Shown: positions 1 to 9,156, counted from the stretch's first letter. The stretch is 64,000 nt of DNA from Streptomyces sp. TLI_105 (GCF_900105415.1 NZ_FNSM01000002.1:62001-126000); one strand, 5' to 3'. Made by a program: numbers and translations. The notes: generated by a model from the letters alone, not told the origin.

Positions 1-1
1 G

Positions 2-784
2 GTCGACGACCACGGCGTCGACTTCCTCAAGTGGGGCATGAACCGCGCCTTCAGCGAGGCCGGCCCGACCGCCGCCCCGACGAAAACGACCGTCTGTGGA
101 CCGCCTATGGGGCGAACCCGTACCGCGTCCTGGACCGGCTGCGGGCCGCCCATCCGGATCTGTGGATCGAGACGTGCAGCGATGGCGGCGGGCGGATAGA
201 CCACGGCATCCTGGCCCGCACCGATCAGGCCTGGGCGTCGGACGATACCGACGCCGTGGACCGGCTGGCGATCCAGCGCGGGTTCAGCCAGACGCACCCG
301 GCGTGGGGGATGTCGGCCTGGGTGACCGACGCGCCGAACCAGCTCACGCGGCGCACGGTGCCACTGCGGTTCCGGTTCCACGTGGCGATGGCCGGCCTGC
401 TAGGCATCGGGGCCTCCTGACCCGGTGGACGGAGGAGGACCTGGCCGAGGATGCCGGCCTGGTCGCCGCGTACAAGGGGGTGCGTCACCTGGTGCAGGGG
501 CGATCAGTACCGGCTGTCCGGGCCGTACGGCGAGGGTCCGCCCGTGGTGCAGTACGCCGCCGCGGACGCCTCGGAAGCCCTCACCCTGGCGTGGCAACAG
601 GGGTCCGCTCCACGGGTCTCCGCGATGGCCGGTACGGCTGCACGGGCTGACCCCGCACACCCGCTACCGGGACGTCCGCACCGGCGCCGTCCACCACTCC
701 GCCGTCCTCACCGAGTACGGCCTGCGGCTCGACCTGCCGCTCGCCGACTGGTCCAGCACGATGGTGCACCTCGTACGGGTGTGA
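2..784 (+). pseudogene. alpha-galactosidase (GH36), C-terminal part, frame-broken
   Basis: The reading starts outside the window and shows the C-terminal half of a GH36 alpha-galactosidase: DFLKWGMNRAFSEAG, then LRAAHPDLWIETCSDGGG, ARTDQAWASDDTDAVDRL, and last LTEYGLRLDLPLADWSSTM. LKWDMNR and the ESCSGGGGR region hold the catalytic nucleophile and acid/base of the family; here they read LKWGMN and ETCSDGGG, so the nucleophile Asp is Gly. The homologous reading jumps frame near positions 65-85, 410-425, 500 and 610-640. One stop (418-420) falls inside the domain. This is a decayed gene, or less likely a stretch of poor sequence. Confidence 0.8.
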
Positions 785-807
785 GCCGGCGGCGCGGAGG
801 GGGCGGG

Positions 808-1356
808 TCAGGCTTGGGCGGCGTGCTGGCGCGCCCGGTAGTTTGCGGCCTTGACCCGGTTGCCGCAGGTCTTCATGGCGCACCATTCCCGTCGGTGCCC
901 GCGCGAGCGGTCGAGGTAGACCTGGGTGCACTCCGGGCGGGCGCACTCCCGCAGCAGCGCGGCGTCGTCCCCGCCCACGAGCTCCACCGTCTCGCGGGCC
1001 AGCGAGGCCAGCCCCTGGGAGACCGGGCCGGTCCGGATGACACCTTCCGCTCCCAGCCGCACCGTCACCGGCAGACCGGAGGCGTGCATGTTCACCTCGG
1101 CCACCGCCTCCGGGGGCAGCGGCCGGCCGTCGAGCCGCGCCGCGACCAGGTCGTAGACGGCCTCGCGCAGCTGCACGGCGAAGGCCACCTCCGCCTCGCT
1201 CGCCCCGGGCTCCAGATCCATCATTCCCGACTCGACGAACCAGTCGTCCAGCAGACCGGGCGTGGCCAGCTTCTCCAGCGGGGCGGCGTTGCGCCGCGCC
1301 CGCAGCGTGCCGACGAAGTCCAGGCAGAGCGTCCCGCAGGGAAAGGCATGATTCAC
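808..1356 (-). CDS. CGNR zinc-finger (ABATE-domain) transcriptional regulator
   Basis: This is a 182-residue protein of the ABATE/zf-CGNR family, putative stress-related regulators common in Streptomyces. The N-terminus (FPCGTLCLDFVGTL) matches the ABATE start. The C-terminus holds the CGNR finger: CARPECTQVYLD, then RREWCAMKTCGNRVKAANYR, with four Cys that would bind zinc. The GTG at 1356 was chosen because it places the start just before the conserved FxxGxLCLDFVGT segment; the frame stays open to 1572 but upstream residues look non-coding. No strong ribosome site is visible, so the start is uncertain. The ligand and targets are unknown. Confidence 0.8.
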   Translation of the reverse strand: MNHAFPCGTLCLDFVGTLRARRNAAPLEKLATPGLLDDWFVESGMMDLEPGASEAEVAFAVQLREAVYDLVAARLDGRPLPPEAVAEVNMHASGLPVTVRLGAEGVIRTGPVSQGLASLARETVELVGGDDAALLRECARPECTQVYLDRSRGHRREWCAMKTCGNRVKAANYRARQHAAQA

Positions 1357-1822
1357 GTAACCATACTGACCGGTGATTGCGCACAATGCAAGCGCCTCCC
1401 CGGGGCCCGGGTGACACTCGCGCCGGTACGTGACGGCCGGCGCCTCCTCGACGCCGTGGATGGGGGGCAGCTCGAACCGGCCGCACCTCATCAGTTCCGG
1501 CGCTCCGCACCGTGGCGGTAGTCGCCGCCACGTTTGCGGGCCACGGCACGACGTCGGCGACCGTCTCATCATGGGCCGGGCCCGTCACGGTGCGGGCCAC
1601 GCTCGGCAAACTCCCCTCTGCCCGTCATCACGGCGGCGGCGTTGATCAGACGTCCGCAGACCGATCTCGGCCGGGGTCGCCGGCATCGTTCGGGCAGCCG
1701 AGGCGCAGTGAACGTGCCGGACCGGGACGGCACCGAACCGGTGCGGGGCGGTGCCGTACAGCCCACCCACCGACCGCACCTCCGTGCAAATTCTCAGCTC
1801 ACACCCGGGCACAGGACAGGGC
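1357..1822. other. gene-free stretch upstream of the CGNR regulator
   Basis: About 470 bases with only short overlapping frames of poor composition. It must hold the promoter of the leftward CGNR gene, but no clear -35/-10 pair or palindrome could be picked out. Confidence 0.4.
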
Positions 1823-2092
1823 TCAGTCGGTCAGCGCCCCGAAGCCGGCGTCTTGGCCCCCGCGGCTCGCCGCGCATCCTGCCACTTCCCCAGCCTCAGG
1901 CAGTACTCCCTCCGCAGCTCCGTCAGGCGCTGATCGTCTCTGTCTTCGGATGAGGAACACCCCCACCGCGACCGCAACCAGGGCGAGGACAAGATGACGC
2001 CCTAGCAATGGCTCCGGCCGAGACAGCCGGCACAGCGCCGTGACCGGATCGGACAGGTCGCCGGGGACCAGGTCGCCGATCACGGCATCCAT
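1823..2092 (-). CDS. small single-pass membrane protein, hypothetical
   Basis: An 89-residue reading with one convincing membrane segment (about residues 34-49, GRHLVLALVAVAVGVF) followed by a positive LIRRQRR stop-transfer stretch, so the C-terminal tail would be cytoplasmic. The tail is low in recognisable features. It is divergent from the histidine kinase at 2237, with 144 bases between them. The family was not recognised, and the tail may be a decayed extension; the case rests on the membrane segment and codon use. Confidence 0.45.
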   Translation of the reverse strand: MDAVIGDLVPGDLSDPVTALCRLSRPEPLLGRHLVLALVAVAVGVFLIRRQRRSAPDGAAEGVLPEAGEVAGCAASRGGQDAGFGALTD

Positions 2093-2236
2093 CAGCTTTC
2101 CGAGCTTCTTTCCTGTCTACCGGGTCAGCCCAGGTGTGTCGGGGAGGGCGGCATATGTTCCGGCAAAGCTTCTACTCCCCGAAGATACGTTGCACACTTT
2201 GACGTCTCATCACTTTCCATCGGGGGCGGGCGAACC

Positions 2237-3634
2237 ATGAGCACAGGACGGGAACACAACGGTCGGCGACTCGGGCTGACCAGCCTCACGGTGGCGACGA
2301 GCGGCCTTCTCGCCCTGCTCATCGGTGTCGCGTTCGCCGTCCTGCTGTGGGCGATCAACGACGCGAACAACTCCATCTCGGCCAGGCGGGCTTCCCGGAC
2401 CGCCCTGGTCAACGCCGGAAGCATGGAGCAGCTGCTCGTGGACCTGGAGACCGGACAGCGCGGCTTCGTCATCACCGAGCGCGAGGAGTTCCTGGAGCCG
2501 TGGCACGCGGCGCGCGGGGCGCTGTCCGCGGAGACCCGGCGGTTCACCGACAGCGCCACCTCCGAGCAGCAGCGGCGCACCGCCGAGCGGATCGCCCGGG
2601 ACGTGCGGTCGTTCCTCGACGACTACTCGATCCCGCTGGTCGAGATGGTCCGGCGCGGCGATCCCGCTGCCGGTGGCCTCGAGCAGGCCACCGAGGGGAA
2701 GCGCCGCGTGGACGACCTGCGGGCGCGGTTCGACCGGTACGTGACCGACGAGCGTGCGCAGCTCGCGGAACGTACGGACGCCGCCGGGACCAACAGCCAC
2801 CAGGCGGTGCTCGCCGCCGCGGTGGGACTCGCGGCGTCGACCGCGCTGTGTGCCGTCTTCACGGTGCTGCAGCACCGTGCCGTGGTGCGGCCGGTGCGCG
2901 GGGCGGCGGCAGCGGCGCAGGAGTTGGCGGGCGGTGACCTGGGGGTGCGGATCGCCCCGAGCAGGATCGCGGAGATCGGGGCGCTGGGCACGTCCTTCAA
3001 CAGCATGGCGGCCTCTCTCCAGGACAGCCGCCGGCGCATCATGGAGAGCACCCAGGCGGTGCACCGGCGTACCGCACGGGACCTGCACGACGGGGCACAG
3101 CAGCGGTTGGTGAGCCTGATGATCGGTTTGCGGCTGGCCCGGGAGCTGCTGCCCGACTCGGAGGCGGCCGCGATCGATCTGATGGACCAGTCGATCGAGA
3201 TCGCCCAGACGGCGATCAACGAACTGAGGGAGCTGGCCTCGGGCATCTACCCGCTGGTGCTGACGGTCAAAGGTCTGGTGCCCGCGGTGCGGGACCTGGC
3301 GTCACGATGCCCGGTGCCCGTGGTGGTCGTGTGCGAGGACGAGCGCCGGATCTCCTCGACGGTGGAAGCGAACGCGTACTTCGTGGTGGCCGAGGCCGTG
3401 ACCAACGCGGTCAAGCACGCGCGGGCCTCGCGGATCGACGTCCGCGTGGAGTTCGGGGAGGGGCTGCGGATCGAGGTGGCCGACGACGGGATCGGTGGCG
3501 CGGGCAAGGCCGCGGCGGGCAGCGGGCTGACGGGGCTGGCGGACCGTGTGGGGGCGTTCGACGGCAAGCTGACCATCGATTCCCCTTCCGGGGCCGGGAC
3601 GACGCTCGTGATCCGGATACCGGTACCGGACTGA
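2237..3634 (+). CDS. sensor histidine kinase, CHASE3-HAMP-HisKA_3
   Basis: A 465-residue membrane sensor kinase. A membrane segment at about residues 17-40 is followed by an extracellular CHASE3-type helical domain (about 45-185, containing LLVDLETGQRGFVIT), a second membrane segment (about 190-211), HAMP (about 212-265), and a NarL-class dimerisation domain with H-box RDLHDGAQQRL (phospho-acceptor His 284). The ATPase domain has the N-box EAVTNAVKHA and G-boxes VADDGIGG and GSGLTGLADRVGAFDG. This kinase class pairs with LuxR/NarL response regulators. The likely partner is the regulator at 4313, although an SsgA-like gene on the other strand lies between them. The signal sensed is unknown. 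Confidence 0.92.
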   Translation: MSTGREHNGRRLGLTSLTVATSGLLALLIGVAFAVLLWAINDANNSISARRASRTALVNAGSMEQLLVDLETGQRGFVITEREEFLEPWHAARGALSAETRRFTDSATSEQQRRTAERIARDVRSFLDDYSIPLVEMVRRGDPAAGGLEQATEGKRRVDDLRARFDRYVTDERAQLAERTDAAGTNSHQAVLAAAVGLAASTALCAVFTVLQHRAVVRPVRGAAAAAQELAGGDLGVRIAPSRIAEIGALGTSFNSMAASLQDSRRRIMESTQAVHRRTARDLHDGAQQRLVSLMIGLRLARELLPDSEAAAIDLMDQSIEIAQTAINELRELASGIYPLVLTVKGLVPAVRDLASRCPVPVVVVCEDERRISSTVEANAYFVVAEAVTNAVKHARASRIDVRVEFGEGLRIEVADDGIGGAGKAAAGSGLTGLADRVGAFDGKLTIDSPSGAGTTLVIRIPVPD

Positions 3635-3678
3635 GCCGGCCTTCATACGGATCACAGGACGTACGGACATCCGGCAGC

Positions 3679-4086
3679 TCAGTCGGCGAGCTGGAGCAGC
3701 TCGTCCCAGTCGACGCCGTCCAGTTCGGTGCCGCTGGGCACCATGGCCCAGGTGCGGGCGAGCCACTGGGCGACCGGCTCGGAGGGGATCTCGAAGAGCG
3801 CCATGCGGCCCCTTCCTCCCACCTGTACGCAGAAGGAGGCCGGCTCGTTGTCGGCGGCGGGAAGCGGCCAGAGGACGACCTCGCCCTGGCCGGCCCGGGC
3901 GACGAGACCGTCGGCGAGCAGCTGCCGGCAGAAGTTCCAGCGCACCGGCCGCTCCCCCTCGCTGTCGAGGACCAGGGTGACGGCCAGAGGGTCACTGGTG
4001 TCGTAGGAGAACTCGCAGGTCAGGTCCAGGGGGAGCTCGGTGGTCACCCAGAGGGTGCTCTCCAGGGAGAGGTGGCACTTCTTCAT
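3679..4086 (-). CDS. SsgA-like sporulation and cell division protein (SALP)
   Basis: A 135-residue protein of the SsgA/SsgB family, restricted to morphologically complex actinobacteria, where members help place septa and steer peptidoglycan synthesis during sporulation. Family features include the SLESTLWV start, LTCEFSYDTSDPLAVTLVL, VRWNFCRQLLADGL and the end SGTELDGVDWDELLQL. Length is normal. The ATG at 4086 has a strong AGGAGG at the right distance. Which SALP (SsgC-G or another) cannot be told from the sequence. It is convergent with the kinase gene and divergent from the response regulator. Confidence 0.9.
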   Translation of the reverse strand: MKKCHLSLESTLWVTTELPLDLTCEFSYDTSDPLAVTLVLDSEGERPVRWNFCRQLLADGLVARAGQGEVVLWPLPAADNEPASFCVQVGGRGRMALFEIPSEPVAQWLARTWAMVPSGTELDGVDWDELLQLAD

Positions 4087-4312
4087 GGTTGCCTCCTAGG
4101 TAGTCGACCGGTTCGCCTTGCCAGTCTCGGCCGCTGCCCTCCCGGAATCTGTCGTGTGCTCCCTCGGCCCGCGTCGGGGATCCCCCACCCTTTCGTAGGG
4201 CACACCCCACACTTCCGCGCTCCTCGCCCACCACCGGGCGGCGGTCCCCGTGCACCGGACCGCACACCTCGAAGTCAGGTGTGTGTGCGTCGGCCCAGGC
4301 TACGATGCGGCC

Positions 4313-4972
4313 ATGAGCGAACCAGTGCGGGCGGTGCTCGGGGAGGACCAGCCGATCGTGCGGGAGGGGATCGCGGCCATCCTGGGCAGGGCGGGCATCG
4401 ACGTAGTCGCGGCCGTGGACAACGCGGTGGATCTGGTCCGCGCCGCCGAGGAGCACCGCCCGGATGTGGTGATCACGGACATCAGGATGCCGCCGACCCT
4501 GGAGGCGGACGGTCTCGGCGCCGTGCGGGCGATCCGCGCGGCGCGGCCGGAGACAGCGGTCATCGTCCTGTCCCAGTTCCTCGACGCCTCCTACGCGCTC
4601 GACCTGGTCGGCGACGACCCGAGCGGGGTGGGCTACCTGCTGAAGGAGAAGGTGGCCAGTCCCCAGGTCCTGGTCGACGCCGTGGAGCGCGTCATGGCCC
4701 GTGACTCGGCGCTTGATCCGGACGTCATCTCGGCACTGCTGGGCAGGAAGCGTCCGCTGGGCCCCCTGGCGGCGCTGACGCCGAAGGAACGGCAGGTGCT
4801 CGCGCTGATGGCGGAGGGCCACTCCAACACCGGGATATCCGAGCAGATGTACGTCAGCGTCGCGGCCGTGGAACGGCATGTGACCGGCATCTTCATGAAG
4901 CTGGGTCTCAGCCAGGCGGCTTCCGGGCAGCACCGGCGGGTGCTGGCGGTGCTCCGGTTCCTCGGTCAGTAG
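4313..4972 (+). CDS. NarL/LuxR-family response regulator
   Basis: A 219-residue two-component regulator. The receiver domain (about 1-125) has the acidic pair E11-D12, phospho-acceptor D56 in VVITDIRMPP, and the conserved Lys in YLLKEKV. The C-terminal LuxR HTH (about 145-210) reads LTPKERQVLALMAEGHSNTGIS, then VSVAAVERHVTGIFMKLGL, the usual dimerising DNA-binding helix set. The ATG at 4313 is preferred over upstream in-frame codons because the receiver beta-1 strand follows directly. It probably answers the HisKA_3 kinase at 2237; the reverse-strand SsgA-like gene splits the pair. Confidence 0.9.
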   Translation: MSEPVRAVLGEDQPIVREGIAAILGRAGIDVVAAVDNAVDLVRAAEEHRPDVVITDIRMPPTLEADGLGAVRAIRAARPETAVIVLSQFLDASYALDLVGDDPSGVGYLLKEKVASPQVLVDAVERVMARDSALDPDVISALLGRKRPLGPLAALTPKERQVLALMAEGHSNTGISEQMYVSVAAVERHVTGIFMKLGLSQAASGQHRRVLAVLRFLGQ

Positions 4973-5008
4973 CCGGCCGAGGGGCCCGGACGGGCCGCCG
5001 CCCGGAGG

Positions 5009-5374
5009 TCAGTGCGTCAAGGGGGTGAACAGCGCCGGCAGATCCGCGTCGGCCAGCTCGTCCTTGGCGACGAAGCACTCGATGCCGGCACGCTCCAGTT
5101 CTTCCCGCGACCACAACGACCGGTCGGTCGAGGTCAGTACGATCCGCGGCGGGTGGTCCTCCTGAGCGAGCCGGCGGGCCACGCTCAGGCCGTCCAGGTC
5201 GGGCAGGTGCAGATCGAGCAGCAGTCCGTGGGGGCGGTACGCCCGCACAGCGGCCAGGGCCGAGGCACCGTCCGCGGATTCCGCCACGACACGCAGGCCG
5301 CGTGCCGTCAGGAGCATCGTGGCGATGCGGCGGAACCCTGGGTCGTCGTCGACGACGACGATGTCGATGCACAT
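5009..5374 (-). CDS. free-standing response-regulator receiver protein
   Basis: A 121-residue single REC domain with no output domain. Acidic residues in VVVDDDPG, phospho-acceptor D54 in LLLDLHLPDLDG, conserved Ser/Thr in VLTSTD and Lys 104 in FVAKDEL are all present. The ATG at 5374 fits the usual start two residues before the beta-1 strand. The frame continues open upstream into a LuxR HTH-like stretch, but that order (HTH before REC, with a nonsense-like middle) is not a known architecture. It could be a single-domain signal relay, or the surviving receiver of a regulator whose HTH was lost. Confidence 0.78.
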   Translation of the reverse strand: MCIDIVVVDDDPGFRRIATMLLTARGLRVVAESADGASALAAVRAYRPHGLLLDLHLPDLDGLSVARRLAQEDHPPRIVLTSTDRSLWSREELERAGIECFVAKDELADADLPALFTPLTH

Positions 5375-5699
5375 GCCCTCAGCATGCACGACGCTCCGGC
5401 GGACGCGCTGTAGGGCGAGCCCTAGGGTTTGTGTATCGCTCACGTATGGGCAGGCCCACACGCGCGCCGGAACGTTGCCCGACGCGCTCGATGTCTCGTC
5501 CGGTCCATGGAGGCCGGGTCTGTCCGGCGCCCGCCGTCGTCGACGGACGCATCTGTCTGCGGGCGCGTTTCGTAAACTTCTGCGCCACCACCTCGGACAC
5601 CGTGCGGGCGGTGCTGGAGGTCGCGGTCTCCCGGGGACGCACGAGCCGCGGCAGGTGTCGCCGGGCACATGACAAGCGGCGAGTCTGCGTTGGACGCTG

Positions 5700-5854
5700 C
5701 CGAGGTGCGTCTTGACGGTGGACAGGGAGACGTGCAGCTCGGCGGTGAGCTCCTCGTTGGTGCGACCGCGGGCCACAAGTCGTACGACATCCAGTTCGCG
5801 GGCGGCGAGGGGGAGTTCACGCCCCTGAGGAGGGGCAGGAGCGGGCCGAGGCAT
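5700..5854 (-). pseudogene. orphan LuxR-type HTH fragment
   Basis: Read leftward from 5854, the translation has a clear LuxR/NarL HTH: LPLAARELDVVRLVARGRTNEE, then LHVSLSTVKTHLGSVQRRLAA. After about residue 59 the homology ends abruptly (ACHVPGDTC) where the third helix should continue, and no receiver precedes it. It is the remnant of a response regulator, possibly once joined to the receiver protein now at 5009-5374 by rearrangement. Confidence 0.65.
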
Positions 5855-6045
5855 CTCGGGCGCAGGGCCCGGGGGTGGCTGCCTCAGTCGAATGACCCAA
5901 ACAACCCGGCAGCCGGACCCCGGCCGTCCTCTTCCTGCCGGACCGTCATCCGACTGATGTGTCCACCGTGGCCGCGCGCCAGAGTGTGGGCGTCGGTCCG
6001 GCCGCCCGGACGGATGACCGGAGATCGCACGGCGAAGGGTTCCAC

Positions 6046-7125
6046 ATGCTCAACAGGCGTACTTTCAGCAAGGCCGTCGGCCTGGGCACCGGTGCGGCGG
6101 CGGTCTCGCTGACCGGCCTGCAGACCGGCGCGTCCGCAGTGGCGGGCACGTCCGTCACGCACGGGTCGGGCGGTTCACAAGTGCCCACCGTGCCGGACAT
6201 CGCCCCCGGCACCCACACCGGATTCCGCACGATCAAGCACGTGAAGGCCGGTGTCCTCGACATCGGTTACGCCGAGCTCGGCCCGCGCCACGGCCCGGTC
6301 GTGCTGTGCCTGCACGGCTGGCCGTACGACATCCACAGCTTCGTCGACGTCGCCCCGCTCCTCGCCGACCTGGGCTACCGCGTCATCGTTCCGTATCTGC
6401 GCGGCCACGGCAGCACCCGCTTCCTGTCCGGCCGTACCCCGCGCACCGCCGAGCAGTCCGCCATCGCGCTCGACATCATCGCCCTGATGGACGCGCTGAA
6501 GATCGACAAGGCCGTACTCGCCGGCTTCGACTGGGGCTCGCGCACCGCCGACATCATCGCCGCGCTGTGGCCCGAGCGGGTCAAGGCCCTCGTCTCCACC
6601 AGCGGATACGTCATCACCAACCGCAAGGCCCAGGCCGAGCCCGCCGCCGCGGCGGTCGAGCACAACTGGTGGTACCAGTGGTACTTCGCCACCGAACGCG
6701 GCAAGAAGGCGATGGAGAACGAGGAGAACCGCATCGCGTTCTGCCGGTTCGTGTGGACCCTCGTCTCCCCCAACTGGAAGTTCGACGACGCCACATACGC
6801 GCGCACCGCCGAGGCCTTCAAGAACCCCGATTACGCCGCCATCGTCCTGTTCAACTACCGCTGGCGCATCGGTCTGGTCGACGGGGAGCCCCGCTACGAC
6901 CGCTACGAGAAGGTGCTCGCGGGCCAGCCACCCATCGGCGTCCCCACCATCACGCTGGACGCCGCCCTCGACCCCTTCACCCCGCCGCCGGGCGACGGCT
7001 CGTCCTACCGCGACCACTTCACCGGCCCCTACGCGCACCGCACCATCACGAACATCGGCCACAACCTTCCGCAGGAGGCGCCCACCGCCTTCGCCCAGGC
7101 CGTGATCGACGCCGACCACCTCTGA
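6046..7125 (+). CDS. exported alpha/beta hydrolase, epoxide-hydrolase-like
   Basis: A 359-residue alpha/beta-fold hydrolase. The N-terminus is a Tat-type signal (NRRTFSKAVGLGTGAAAVSL), so it is probably exported folded. Oxyanion motif HGWP (90-93) and nucleophile motif GFDWGS with Asp 162 in place of the usual Ser point to the epoxide hydrolase/haloalkane dehalogenase branch. Catalytic His is in NIGHNLPQE near the end. The ATG at 6046 follows GAAGGG and begins the twin-arginine signal; upstream in-frame codons would bury it. The creatininase-family gene starts 19 bases after it, so the two are probably co-transcribed. The substrate is unknown. Confidence 0.88.
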   Translation: MLNRRTFSKAVGLGTGAAAVSLTGLQTGASAVAGTSVTHGSGGSQVPTVPDIAPGTHTGFRTIKHVKAGVLDIGYAELGPRHGPVVLCLHGWPYDIHSFVDVAPLLADLGYRVIVPYLRGHGSTRFLSGRTPRTAEQSAIALDIIALMDALKIDKAVLAGFDWGSRTADIIAALWPERVKALVSTSGYVITNRKAQAEPAAAAVEHNWWYQWYFATERGKKAMENEENRIAFCRFVWTLVSPNWKFDDATYARTAEAFKNPDYAAIVLFNYRWRIGLVDGEPRYDRYEKVLAGQPPIGVPTITLDAALDPFTPPPGDGSSYRDHFTGPYAHRTITNIGHNLPQEAPTAFAQAVIDADHL

Positions 7126-7144
7126 TTCCGGGCGGGAGTCCGAC

Positions 7145-7927
7145 ATGAGCGAAGTCCAGTGGAACCGCCTGACGGCCACCGAACTACGAGCCCGCGCGGC
7201 GCGGGACGCGGTGGTGCTGCTGCCGATTGGTGCCACCGAGCAGCACGGCCCTCACCTGCCCACCGGCGTGGACGACTTCCTGGCCGCGGAGGTGGCCAGG
7301 AGAACGGCAGAGCTGGCGTCGCCGCACACCGACGTGGTGGTGGCGCCCTCCCTCCCGATCGGGCTGTCGGAGCACCACATGCCCTTCGGTGGCACGATCT
7401 CCCTCACCCTGCCCACCCTGCACGCGCTGCTGCGGGACATCTGCCGCTCCGTGATCCGGGTCGGCTTCTCCCGCATCCTGATCGTCAACGGGCACGGCGG
7501 GAACATGACCGCCCTCCACGCCCTCACGACCGAGCTGACCGTGGAACTGGCGACACCGATCGCCTTCGCCAGCTACTTCGGCGCCGGACGCGAGGTGGTG
7601 CGCGACACCCTGGAGACCCAGGACGGCCTCATGCACGCCTGCGAGGGCGAGACCTCGATGATGATGGCCGTCACGCCCGCACTGGTCCGTACCGAGCACC
7701 TCGGCGAGGCCCACGGACCGCAGATCACGCTGCCCGCCGAGTCCACCGACCCCGTGTACATGGCCATGGCCTTCGACCGGATCGCCCCGTCCGGTGTCGC
7801 GGGCGACGCCCGGGTGGCGAGTCCGGAGAAGGGCGAGCGGTTGCTGGTCGGCTGTGCGCGGGCGCTGGCCGACGTGCTCGTGCGGGACCCGTGGGCGAAG
7901 CGGATCGGACCGCGGGCCGTCCGCTGA
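7145..7927 (+). CDS. creatininase family protein
   Basis: A 260-residue creatininase/creatinine amidohydrolase family protein, a metal-dependent amidase fold that also includes the mycofactocin peptidase MftE. Metal and active-site segments are visible: LLPIGATEQHGPHLPTGVD (Glu and His), SEHHMPFGGTISL, VNGHGGN and the Glu in EGETSMM. Length is normal. It lies 19 bases after the epoxide-hydrolase-like gene. No mycofactocin biosynthesis genes are nearby, so a role there is not supported; the substrate is unknown. Confidence 0.9.
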   Translation: MSEVQWNRLTATELRARAARDAVVLLPIGATEQHGPHLPTGVDDFLAAEVARRTAELASPHTDVVVAPSLPIGLSEHHMPFGGTISLTLPTLHALLRDICRSVIRVGFSRILIVNGHGGNMTALHALTTELTVELATPIAFASYFGAGREVVRDTLETQDGLMHACEGETSMMMAVTPALVRTEHLGEAHGPQITLPAESTDPVYMAMAFDRIAPSGVAGDARVASPEKGERLLVGCARALADVLVRDPWAKRIGPRAVR

Positions 7928-7952
7928 GCACGGCGGCGCACCGCGACGAGAC

Positions 7953-7981
7953 GGCCGGGAGGAGCACCGCTCCTGCCGGCC
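7953..7981 (+). terminator. probable Rho-independent terminator
   Basis: GGCCGGGAGGAGC and GCTCCTGCCGGCC form a 13-position stem with one mismatch around an ACC loop, 26 bases after the creatininase stop codon. Confidence 0.55.
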
Positions 7982-8073
7982 GCGCCACCGTTCGCGAGCC
8001 ACCGCCCCCGACGTGATCCGCACGGTCCCCTCGTTCGTACCCGTAGGGGCGGACGGGCGGCAGAAGGCGACGC

Positions 8074-8628
8074 ATGCTCGCGTACGACATCCTGGGGCAC
8101 GGGCCCGGACTGGTGCTTCTGCACGGCATCGGAGGCACGGCGGCGGGCACCCGGAGCCCGTTGGTCGACGCTCTGTCCGGGGACTGCACCGTGTTCCTGC
8201 CCGATCTGCCGGGTTCGGGCCGCGGTCCGCTCCCCCCCACGGCCGACTCGAGCTGAGCACGACGGCGGACCAGGTGGTGGCCACGGCCCGCGCGGCCGAC
8301 CTCGACGCCTTCGTGGTCACCGGGCCTCGCTCGGTGCGGGGGTCGCCATCAGGGTCGCCACGCGCCGTCCCGCCCGGGTCCGGGACTGTTCACTCTCTCC
8401 GGCGGTCACGGCACCGACCCTGGTCGTCGCGGCGACGGAGGGCCGGCTCGTGGGCCCGGAGCACTCGGTGGAGCTCGCCGCGCGCACACCCGACGCACGG
8501 CTCGCCGCGGTCGCGGCGGGCATGCGGCGGCGGTCGAAGACCCGGTGCGGGTGCTGGAGTTGCTCACTCCCTTCCTCCGCGAAGTCCACCGGTACGCCCC
8601 GGCGCCGCCCGCGAGGCGCGACGTGTGA
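8074..8628 (+). pseudogene. alpha/beta hydrolase, frameshifted
   Basis: The start reads LAYDILGHGPGLVLLHGIGG with an HGIGG oxyanion motif and PDLPGSG, then meets a stop at 8254-8256. Homologous sequence continues in other frames: STTADQVVATARAADLDAFVVTG, then TLVVAATEGRLVGPEHSVELA, and a tail ending near 8628. The nucleophile elbow (GxSxG) is missing between these blocks, so there is a deletion as well as frameshifts. A small alpha/beta hydrolase that has decayed. Confidence 0.7.
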
Positions 8629-8666
8629 GGCACGTCCCTCAAGGCGGAGACGAAGGAGCGCAGGCT

Positions 8667-8690
8667 CAGTCGGTCAGTCGGTCAGTCGGT
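8667..8690. repeat. 3 x 8-bp tandem repeat (CAGTCGGT)
   Basis: Three perfect copies of CAGTCGGT overlap the stop codon of the leftward gene at 8674. Confidence 0.8.
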
Positions 8691-9156
8691 CCAGGGCCGC
8701 GGTGGCCAGGCGAAGCGCGGCGTGCAGACCGCTCACCTCGGCGACAGTGGGGCGCACGACGCCGGACCACTCGCCGCTGAGGCCCGGCCAGACCGCCAGC
8801 AGGACCTGGGCACCCGCGAGGCCCAGATGAGCCGTGACGTCTGTGCGGCCGGCGGACGCGGCCGTCCAGGAGAGCAGGATGCGGCCCGGCGGGATGCGGG
8901 AGGGCCCGTCCGACGGCATCCAGGTGGCCATGAGCCTGCCGCCCGTCTCGGTGACGAGCGCACCGCGGACGTCGGCGGGCATGGGTTCGCGGGTCAGCAG
9001 GGAGAGTTCCGCCGACGTCCGGCGGGCCGCGCCGCGGTCCCGGACCAGGGTGAGGACCGGCCTGCCGCCGTCGACGACCCTGAGCCGCCGCCCGGACGTC
9101 CGCCTGACCGTCGTACGGCTGCAGCAGCGATGTCCGCAGCCTTGGTGTCCTGTCAT
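8674..9156 (-). CDS. hypothetical protein
   Basis: A 160-residue protein with good high-GC codon use. The N-terminal 40 residues are basic and Cys-rich (GCGHRCC). The rest looks like an alternating strand/helix globular fold (RPVLTLVRDRG, GRLMATWMPSDGP, AQVLLAVWPGLSGEW, LHAALRLATAALDRL). No signal peptide or membrane segment is visible and no family was recognised. It is convergent with the decayed hydrolase and divergent from the broken TetR remnant at 9341. Confidence 0.6.
   Translation of the reverse strand: MTGHQGCGHRCCSRTTVRRTSGRRLRVVDGGRPVLTLVRDRGAARRTSAELSLLTREPMPADVRGALVTETGGRLMATWMPSDGPSRIPPGRILLSWTAASAGRTDVTAHLGLAGAQVLLAVWPGLSGEWSGVVRPTVAEVSGLHAALRLATAALDRLTD

Noticed and set aside
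5009..5854. A single 281-residue HTH-REC protein
   Set aside because: The middle is Arg/Pro-rich nonsense and the domain order is not known; a receiver gene plus an HTH remnant explains it better.
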